A DNA stretch of 64,000 nucleotides from JBCBSP01 sp964550935. Lineage in GTDB: Bacteria; Pseudomonadota; Alphaproteobacteria; Caulobacterales; Maricaulaceae. Shown here one piece after another: positions 42,953 through 49,686 of the stretch. The notes beneath the pieces were generated by a model that was not told the DNA's origin, did not search any database, and was given only the letters and a program-made list of their open reading frames with translations. The position numbers were made by a program, and so were the translations under genes. The stretch spans positions 65,176 to 129,175 of the forward strand of contig CAZKBB010000001.1 in the NCBI GenBank assembly GCA_964550935.1, in the 5' to 3' direction. Position 1 is the stretch's first letter. Each line of letters starts with the position of its first letter.

Positions 42953-44038
42953 ATGGCCATGCGTCTCGAAGTGAAACCTCACCGCGCGCTCAACGTGATC
43001 GAGCGCGACGCCTGGCGCGCCTTCGTCGAGGCTGATCCGGACCTCGCCACCCCTTACGCCGCGCTCGGGTTCGCAGATGCGGTCGCCGCAGCGCGGCGCG
43101 ATCTCACCATCGTGGTTCAAAGCCGGAACGGGTCGCCGGAGGCGTTTTTGCCGCTTCATCGCGGCTTCGCCGGACACGCAAGGCCGTTGGCCGGTCCGCT
43201 CGGAGATCATCACGGGCTGATCGCCGCGCCGGACGCCGAGGTCGATCTGCAGCGAATGCTGCGCGCGGCGGGCGTGGGCGCGTTCGACTTTCACGGCGCG
43301 CTCGGTCGACAAAGCGCGTTCTCACGCTACGGGCGCGTGGAGGACGGCTCTTGGGTCGCAGATCTGTCGGACGGCTTCGACGCCTTCACAGCGCGTCAGC
43401 GCAAGCTTGGCGGCAACACCTTCCGCACCATCCAAACCGCTCACCGCAAGATCGAGGAGCGCGAGGGCGCGGTGCGGATCCGTTTCCACGACGACCGGCC
43501 CGAAGCGCTCGCGCAGCTTTATCGCTGGAAGTCTGCGCAATACCGCGCGAGCGGTTATTTCGACGTGTTCTCGGCGCCCTGGACGCGCAAGCTCATCGAC
43601 ACGCTCGCACACGCCGAGCGCGCCGATTGCCGCGGCGTCCTGTCGAGCCTGGAGATCGACGGGCGCGTCGCCGCGGTGCATTTCGGCATCATGGGCCCGC
43701 GCGCCATGCACTACTGGTTCCCCGCCTACGACCCGGCCTTCTCCAAGCTCGCCCCCGGCAACGCGCTGACCATGGCGATCTGCGCCGAACTGGCCGAGCG
43801 CGGCGTCGGCGAGCTTCATCTCGGCCCCGGCGATAGCCGCCAGAAGGCGGCGCTCGGCTCCTGGCAGATTCCGTTGCGCCAGGGCTGCGTCGCGCGTTTC
43901 GCCCCGATGGGTCTGGCGCGTCGCGCGAGCACAGCACTGGAGGAGACGGCCGAACGCCTCCCGCTCGGCGCGCTGTCCAGTCTGCCAGGGCGCGCGTTCC
44001 GGCGCATCGACCGGTTTGCGGCGTTTCGCGCCGCGTGA
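42953..44038 (+). CDS. hfsK: CelD/BcsL-type GNAT acetyltransferase (HfsK-like)
   Basis: A 361-residue FemAB-type protein with an Acetyltransf_6 domain: RQRKLGGNTFRTIQTAHRKI, YRWKSAQYRASGYFDVF, LSSLEIDGRVAAVHFGIMGP and HYWFPAYDPAFSKLAPGNAL. It resembles HfsK, which modifies the Caulobacter holdfast and is regulated by c-di-GMP. No c-di-GMP site could be seen here. In Caulobacter hfsK is not in the main hfs cluster; here it is. The ATG at 42953 follows GGGAG. Its stop overlaps the start of the glycosyl-hydrolase-like gene (GTGA). Confidence 0.75.
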   Translation: MAMRLEVKPHRALNVIERDAWRAFVEADPDLATPYAALGFADAVAAARRDLTIVVQSRNGSPEAFLPLHRGFAGHARPLAGPLGDHHGLIAAPDAEVDLQRMLRAAGVGAFDFHGALGRQSAFSRYGRVEDGSWVADLSDGFDAFTARQRKLGGNTFRTIQTAHRKIEEREGAVRIRFHDDRPEALAQLYRWKSAQYRASGYFDVFSAPWTRKLIDTLAHAERADCRGVLSSLEIDGRVAAVHFGIMGPRAMHYWFPAYDPAFSKLAPGNALTMAICAELAERGVGELHLGPGDSRQKAALGSWQIPLRQGCVARFAPMGLARRASTALEETAERLPLGALSSLPGRAFRRIDRFAAFRAA

Positions 44039-45099
44039 TCACGCGGCGGGCGGTTCTTGAAGGCGCGGGCGCCGCGCTTGTGCCGGACCTTCGCAGGGAC
44101 CGGGCGGATCGGCTCGCGCTCTGGCGCAATCGGGGCGGGCCTCGGTTGCGCGGCGCGGTGTTCGCTCAGCGCCGGGTCTATCGTGCGGTCGACGGCGAGC
44201 TGTTTCTGGGCGAGGGCGTGGTCGGCCCGCCGATCACCGACGCTGCGCTCGACGCGCTGGCCGAAGCGGGCGCCAATCTGGCGGTCTGGTCTGGACCCGG
44301 TCACGTCGCCGAGGGCGCGCCGTTCGATCGCGACGCCGCGATCGAGGACCATATCGGCGACTGGCTTGAGCGCTGCCGCGCCCGCGGTCTCTACACCGTC
44401 ATCGCCTTCAGGTCCGGGCCGGGCCGATCGGCCTTCGCATTTAATCGCGGCGAGGACTGGTACCCCGCCTCACTTCTGGACGAGCGCGTGTGGTTCGACG
44501 CCGAGCCGCGAGCCGCCTGGGTCGCTATGGTCGAAGACGCGCTTTCGCGATTTGGACCTCATCGCGCCTGCGCGGGCGTCCTGGCGATGGTCGAGCCGAA
44601 CCCGGAGACGGCCGGAGCGCCAGCCCGCGTCTGGACGGCGATGGCCGAACGTCTGACTGCGCACGGCGCGGACCCGGCCGCGCCGCTGATCCTCAGCCCG
44701 CCGGGTTGGGCCGATGTGGGCCGCGCCGTCGCGCTGGGCCGGGCCGGCGCGGACACGGTCCTCGGCGTGCATGACTGGACCCCGCGCGCCTACACCCATG
44801 AAGGCGAGGGCCCGCCGCCGCTGGACGAGGCGGGCGTCGCCGCGCCGGCGCTCAAGCCGGGCGCGGCCTGGGCGTGTCTGGAGTTCGGCGGCGTGGTGGA
44901 GGCCCAAGGCTTCGACCGGTTCCTGGCCGCGCGCATCGAGAGCCTGGAGGCGGCGGGCGCAAATTGGGCCGCCTGGCGCTGGACCACCGGCTGGGCGCCC
45001 TACGAGGCGCGCGAGCATGCGATGAACCTCGCTCGGAACGAGGCGGCGCGGGCCGCGCTGAGGGCGGCGTTTCAGCGCAACACGGCCCAGCCCGGCTGA
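44035..45099 (+). CDS. glycosyl-hydrolase-like protein (GH5-type TIM barrel)
   Basis: A 354-residue protein of cellulase-like pattern: an early strand NLAVWSGPGHVAEGAPFDRD, CRARGLYTVIAFRSGPG, a candidate acid/base Glu in CAGVLAMVEPNPE, HDWTPRAYTHEGEGPP, a candidate nucleophile Glu in AWACLEFGGVVEAQGF and NWAAWRWTTGWAPYE. The N-terminus MITRRAVLEGAGAALV has a twin-Arg look, but the hydrophobic stretch is weak, so export is uncertain. It is translationally coupled to the hfsK-like gene, which implies that it cuts or remodels the same glycan. It could also be a binding protein. Confidence 0.75.
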   Translation: MITRRAVLEGAGAALVPDLRRDRADRLALWRNRGGPRLRGAVFAQRRVYRAVDGELFLGEGVVGPPITDAALDALAEAGANLAVWSGPGHVAEGAPFDRDAAIEDHIGDWLERCRARGLYTVIAFRSGPGRSAFAFNRGEDWYPASLLDERVWFDAEPRAAWVAMVEDALSRFGPHRACAGVLAMVEPNPETAGAPARVWTAMAERLTAHGADPAAPLILSPPGWADVGRAVALGRAGADTVLGVHDWTPRAYTHEGEGPPPLDEAGVAAPALKPGAAWACLEFGGVVEAQGFDRFLAARIESLEAAGANWAAWRWTTGWAPYEAREHAMNLARNEAARAALRAAFQRNTAQPG

Positions 45100-45186
45100 G
45101 CCGCGTTTCTCACATGACCCGGGCGCGCGTTCGGGCTATGCACGGGCGCGAACGCATCCCCTTACGCAGCCCTCAGCCCTGACCCC

Positions 45187-45987
45187 ATGACGGCGACCGA
45201 CCCGAGCCCCGATCCGACGCCTGATCTCACGCCCGATCTCACGATCCTCATCCCCGCCTATAACGAGGCGCCGAGCATCGAGGCGGTCGTGCGCGAGGCG
45301 TTCGAGGCGGTGTCCCCGCACGTGGGCGCTTTGGAAATCATCGTCGTGGATGACGGCAGCGCGGACGACACCGCCGGCGCGCTTCACGCTTTCGCCGCAG
45401 AGGAGCCGCGCCTTGTGGTGATCCGCCACCCTCAGCGCGCGGGCAAATCCGCCGCGCTGCGCACGGGCATGCTGAACGCGCGCTCGATCTGGGTCGCCAC
45501 GATGGACGGCGACGGCCAGGACGACCCCGCCTACATCCCGGAGATGGCCCGCGAGATCGACCTCTCCCTGGTGGGCGAGGCGGCGGTCGTCGCGGGGTGC
45601 CGGGCGAACCGCACCGACGGGGCGAGCCGCAAGTTCGCCTCGCGCTTCGCCAACGGGTTGCGCCGGCGCCTGCTGGAGGACGACTGCCCTGACACGGCGT
45701 GCGGGCTGAAGCTCGTGGCGCGCGACGTGTTCCTCGCCATGGCCTTCTTTGATGCGTTGCACCGCTATATCCCGGCCATGGCGAAGCATTTGGGGTTTGA
45801 AACGATCAATCACCGGGTGGTGAACCGGGCGCGCTCTGCGGGCGTGTCGAAATACTCCAATCTCGGCCGCGCAGTCGCGGGCGGGTTCGATCTTCTGGGC
45901 GTCATCTGGCTGAAGCGTCGCACCCATGCGCCGGGCCGCGCGCTGCTCCTGCGCGAGGCTGGCCGCGCCTCCATGGACAAGGGCTGA
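45187..45987 (+). CDS. GT2 glycosyltransferase, DPM1/ArnC-like
   Basis: A 266-residue polyprenyl-phosphate-sugar synthase. LTILIPAYNEAPSIEAVVRE, LEIIVVDDGSADDTAG and the DxD in VATMDGDGQDDPAYIPEM are typical; NRTDGASRKFASRFANGLRR and DTACGLKLVARDVFLAMAFF match the dolichol-phosphate-mannose-synthase-like group. There is no C-terminal pair of membrane helices. It would load a sugar on undecaprenyl phosphate for the next enzyme. The N-terminus has a DPTPDLTPDLT mini-repeat. It is followed four bases after the stop by the GT39 gene. Confidence 0.88.
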   Translation: MTATDPSPDPTPDLTPDLTILIPAYNEAPSIEAVVREAFEAVSPHVGALEIIVVDDGSADDTAGALHAFAAEEPRLVVIRHPQRAGKSAALRTGMLNARSIWVATMDGDGQDDPAYIPEMAREIDLSLVGEAAVVAGCRANRTDGASRKFASRFANGLRRRLLEDDCPDTACGLKLVARDVFLAMAFFDALHRYIPAMAKHLGFETINHRVVNRARSAGVSKYSNLGRAVAGGFDLLGVIWLKRRTHAPGRALLLREAGRASMDKG

Positions 45988-45991
45988 GACG

Positions 45992-47695
45992 ATGGCGGGC
46001 ATGTGGGCGCGTGTTGCGGCGGAGGGCGGCGACCGGGCGCTGACGCCCGCCGGCTGGGCCTTCCTCATCGTGATCGCCGTGGCGGCGATGGCGCCGGGCC
46101 TGTTCTCGATCCCGGTCATGGACCGCGACGAGGCGCGCTACGCCCAGGCCTCGCGTCAGATGATGGAGACCGGCGACTTCGTCGACATCCGCTTCCAGGA
46201 CGACCCGCGCCACGTAAAGCCGGCCGGCAGCTATTGGATGCAGGTCGTCGCGACGACGCCCTTCGGCGGCGCCGAAGCGCCCATCGGCGCGCATCGGCTT
46301 CCCAGCTTCCTGACCGCCGTGACGGCCGTGCTCGTCACCGCCTGGCTCGGGGCGAGGCTGTTTTCAGCGCCGGTCGGGATCGCAGCCGGCGTCGTCCTCG
46401 CCACAAGCTTGATGGTGCAGGTGGAGGCGCGCACGGCGAAGACCGATGCCGCGCTGTTGTGCGCGGGCGTGGTGGCTCAAGCCGCAATGATGATGCTGTT
46501 CACCCGGATGCGAGAGGCGGCGCCGCGATTTGTCGGCTGGCCGCTGGTGTTCTGGGCTGCGACCGGGGCGGCGCTTCTCATCAAGGGCCCGATCGTCGCC
46601 ATGGTCTCCGCGCTCACCGCCGGGGTCTACGCGGTCTGGATGCGCGACTGGCGCGTCCTTCTACGGCTGCGCCCGCTGCCCGGTCTGGCGGTGGCCGGGG
46701 CGATCTTCCTGCCCTGGTTCATCGCCATCACGGTTCAGACTAACGGCGCTTTCGTAACCGAGGCGGTCGGCCATGCTCTGTTCGGCAAGGTGGGCGAGGC
46801 TGACGATTCCCATGGCGGGCCGCTGGGGTATCACGCGCTGTTGTCCCCGGTGACGCTGTGGCCAGGCTCGGTTCTGATCGGGCTGGCGCTGCTGGCGGGC
46901 TGGGCCAAGCGCGGCGAGGCGGAGGTGCGCTTCCTCATCGCCTGGATCGCGCCCACCTGGATCGTGTTCGAACTGGTTCAGACCAAGCTGCCCCACTACG
47001 TCTTGCCGACCGTGCCGGCGATCGCGCTTCTGGCGGGCCTCGGGCTGACGCATGCCGGCGAGCTTCTGCGTTCGGCGCGGGCCAAGACGCTCTTTGCGGT
47101 GTTCGCCGTGCTGGCCGCGACAGTGACGGCGGTGCTCGGCGCGCTGGCGATCGGCGCCAACATCTATTTCGGCGAGGCGGTCGATCTGGCCAGCATCCTC
47201 GCGGCGATCGCCGCGGCGCTGGCGCTCATCGCGATCGTCGCCTTCGCGCTTAAACCCTCATCCGGCGACCGGCTCATGGCGGTCGCGGTGACGAGCTGCG
47301 CCTACTACGGCGCGCTGTTCGGCGCGGCGATTCCCTCCATGGACGCGCTCTGGCCGTCCGACCGGGCCGAGCATCTGGTGGAGCGGTTCTCAGGCTGTGA
47401 AGACTTCGCCGTGATCACGGCGGGCTATCGCGAGCCGTCCAACGTCTTCCACTTCGGCACTCACACCGTTCTTTCACGCTATGGCGGGGAGGGCGCGCGC
47501 TATCTCGTGAGCCACCCTCAGTGCGGGATCGCCATCGTGGAGGATCGCGAGGCCGAAGCCTTCTTCGCCCAGCTGCAGGAGTCCGGCGCGGACGTGCGCG
47601 CGCTCGCGACCCTGAAAGGTCATAACGCGGTGAAGGGCCTAGACATGGCGCTCACCTTCTATACGCTGGACGGCTCTGACGTGCGCGCGCCTTAG
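45992..47695 (+). CDS. GT39/GT83 ArnT-like glycosyltransferase
   Basis: A 567-residue polytopic GT-C enzyme. The signature VMDRDEARYAQASRQMMETGDF with the acidic D-x-DE is in the first periplasmic loop, and HVKPAGSYWMQ and LPSFLTAVTAVLVTAWLGAR follow. About 11 helices and a C-terminal soluble domain (FAVITAGYREPSNVFHFGT) are seen. Such enzymes transfer a sugar from undecaprenyl phosphate onto lipid A or another periplasmic acceptor. It pairs with the DPM1-like gene. The ATG at 45992 is used. Its stop overlaps the typA stop by 3 bp in a convergent arrangement. Confidence 0.88.
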   Translation: MAGMWARVAAEGGDRALTPAGWAFLIVIAVAAMAPGLFSIPVMDRDEARYAQASRQMMETGDFVDIRFQDDPRHVKPAGSYWMQVVATTPFGGAEAPIGAHRLPSFLTAVTAVLVTAWLGARLFSAPVGIAAGVVLATSLMVQVEARTAKTDAALLCAGVVAQAAMMMLFTRMREAAPRFVGWPLVFWAATGAALLIKGPIVAMVSALTAGVYAVWMRDWRVLLRLRPLPGLAVAGAIFLPWFIAITVQTNGAFVTEAVGHALFGKVGEADDSHGGPLGYHALLSPVTLWPGSVLIGLALLAGWAKRGEAEVRFLIAWIAPTWIVFELVQTKLPHYVLPTVPAIALLAGLGLTHAGELLRSARAKTLFAVFAVLAATVTAVLGALAIGANIYFGEAVDLASILAAIAAALALIAIVAFALKPSSGDRLMAVAVTSCAYYGALFGAAIPSMDALWPSDRAEHLVERFSGCEDFAVITAGYREPSNVFHFGTHTVLSRYGGEGARYLVSHPQCGIAIVEDREAEAFFAQLQESGADVRALATLKGHNAVKGLDMALTFYTLDGSDVRAP

Positions 47696-49527
47696 CCTGC
47701 CGCGGCCGAGGCCCGGCTCGCCTTCTTGCGCTCGTGCTCCAGAAGCAGCTTCTTGCGCAGGCGGATCGAGGCCGGGGTCACCTCGACGAGCTCGTCGTCA
47801 TTGATGAACTCAAGCGCGTATTCCAGCGTCAGCCGGATCGGCGGGGTCAGGGTGACCGCCTCGTCGGCGCCGGCGGCGCGGATGTTCGTGAGCTTCTTGC
47901 CCTTCAGCGGGTTCACGATCATGTCGTCCTCGCGCGCGTTCACGCCGATGATCATGCCCTCGTAGACGTCCACGCCGTGGCCGATGAAGAGCTTGCCGCG
48001 CTCCTGGATGTTCCAGAGTGCGAAGGCGAGCGCCTTGCCGGTCTCCATGGAGATGATCGCGCCCTTGGGCCGCTGGCCGACTTCGCCGGCCACGCGCGGC
48101 GCGTAATGGTCGAAGGCGTGGAACATCAGCCCCGAGCCCTGCGTGAGCGTCAGGAAGTCGGAGCGAAAGCCGATCAGTCCGCGCGTCGGCGCCAGGTACT
48201 CCAGGCGCACCCGTCCCTGGCCGTCCGGCGTCATGTCCTTCAGCTCGGCCTTGCGCGCGCCCAGGCGCTCCATGATCGAGCCCTGGTGGTCCTCCTCCAC
48301 GTCGACGGTGAGCGTCTCCCACGGCTCGTGGACGACGCCGTCGATCTCCTTGGTGATGACCTGGGGACGCCCGACGGCGAGCTCATAGCCCTCACGGCGC
48401 ATGGTCTCGATCAGTATCGACAGGTGTAGCTCGCCCCGGCCGGAGACCGAGAACTTGTCCGCATTGTCGAGCTGGCGCACGCGAAGGGCGACGTTGTGGA
48501 TGAGCTCGCGGTCTAGACGCTCCTTGATCTGGCGCGAGGTGACGAACTTGCCCTCGCGGCCCGCGAAGGGGGAGTCGTTGACCTGGAACACCATGGAGAT
48601 GGTCGGCTCGTCGACGGTCAGGGGCGCCATGGCCTCCAGATGATCCGGGTCGCACAGCGTGTCGGAGATGTTCAGCGGGTCGACGCCGTTGAAGGTGACG
48701 ATGTCGCCCGCGTCGGCGGCCTCGCGCTCGACCTTGTCCAGGCCGTGAAAGCCGAACACCTGCAGCACCTTGGCGCGGCGCGTCTCGCCGTCCGCGCCGA
48801 TCACGGTCACCGGCCGGTTCTTCCACAGCCGACCGCGGCGGATCCGCCCCAGCCCGATCACGCCGGTATAGCTGGAATAGTCGAGCGCGGAGACCTGCAG
48901 CTGAAGCGGCGCGTCCGGGTCCACGTTCGGCGCGGGCACGTGATCGATGATGGCCTGGAAGAGCGGGTCCATGGTGTCCCCGCGCGTCTCCGCATCGAGG
49001 CTCGCCCAGCCTTGCAGTGCTGAGGCGTAGACCACCGGGAAGTCCATCTGGTCATCGTCCGCGCCGAGCCGGTCGAACAGATCAAAGGTCTGATCGACGA
49101 CCCAGTCGGGCCGCGCGCCCGGGCGGTCGACCTTGTTGACCACTACGATGGGCTTCAGGCCGAGCGCCAGCGCCTTCTTGGTCACGAACGTCGTCTGCGG
49201 CATCGGCCCGTCGACCGCGTCGACCAGCAACAGCACGCAATCAACCATGGAGAGCACGCGCTCCACCTCGCCGCCGAAGTCAGCGTGTCCAGGCGTGTCG
49301 ACGATGTTGATGCGGTAGTCGCGCCACTCCACCGCGGTGTTCTTCGCCAGGATGGTGATGCCGCGCTCTTTCTCCAGATCGTTGGAGTCCATCACGCGCT
49401 CGGGCTCGTCGGCGCGGTCGCCGAGCGTGCCGGACTGCTTCAGCAGCTTGTCCACCAGCGTGGTCTTGCCGTGGTCCACATGGGCCACGATGGCGATATT
49501 GCGAAGAGCTTCGACCGAAGCGGTCAT
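47692..49527 (-). CDS. typA: translational GTPase TypA/BipA
   Basis: A 611-residue GTPase. G1 is IVAHVDHGKTTLVD, G2 and switch I lie in ERVMDSNDLEKERGITILAK, G3 is NIVDTPGHADFGGEVERV, G4 is VVVNKVDRPGA and G5 is YASALQGWA. Domain II and the EF-G-like domains III and V follow, then the BipA-specific C-terminal domain (FALWNIQERGKLFIGHGVDV; DDMIVNPLKGKKLTNIRAAG). It assists ribosome assembly and stress adaptation at low temperature. ATG at 49527, monocistronic, divergent from the M14 gene. Confidence 0.97.
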   Translation of the reverse strand: MTASVEALRNIAIVAHVDHGKTTLVDKLLKQSGTLGDRADEPERVMDSNDLEKERGITILAKNTAVEWRDYRINIVDTPGHADFGGEVERVLSMVDCVLLLVDAVDGPMPQTTFVTKKALALGLKPIVVVNKVDRPGARPDWVVDQTFDLFDRLGADDDQMDFPVVYASALQGWASLDAETRGDTMDPLFQAIIDHVPAPNVDPDAPLQLQVSALDYSSYTGVIGLGRIRRGRLWKNRPVTVIGADGETRRAKVLQVFGFHGLDKVEREAADAGDIVTFNGVDPLNISDTLCDPDHLEAMAPLTVDEPTISMVFQVNDSPFAGREGKFVTSRQIKERLDRELIHNVALRVRQLDNADKFSVSGRGELHLSILIETMRREGYELAVGRPQVITKEIDGVVHEPWETLTVDVEEDHQGSIMERLGARKAELKDMTPDGQGRVRLEYLAPTRGLIGFRSDFLTLTQGSGLMFHAFDHYAPRVAGEVGQRPKGAIISMETGKALAFALWNIQERGKLFIGHGVDVYEGMIIGVNAREDDMIVNPLKGKKLTNIRAAGADEAVTLTPPIRLTLEYALEFINDDELVEVTPASIRLRKKLLLEHERKKASRASAAAG

Positions 49528-49686
49528 GGGTGGTGGTCCTCAAGCGAGCGCGGGGGGGAGTCGGACGCGCGCTCTCATAACGGCGCGCTCGCCCGGTGGC
49601 TAGCGCTGGCGAACACGGATCGGCTCGGTTACGGTCGCCGCTGACCCAACGCCTTGTATCACAGTCGCTTCGGGAGACCGTCCACG

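Noticed and set aside
45187..45245. Short tandem repeat in the N-terminus of the DPM1-like gene as a phase-variable tract
   Set aside because: Only two to three imperfect copies (DPTPDLTPDLT); too few for slipped-strand variation.
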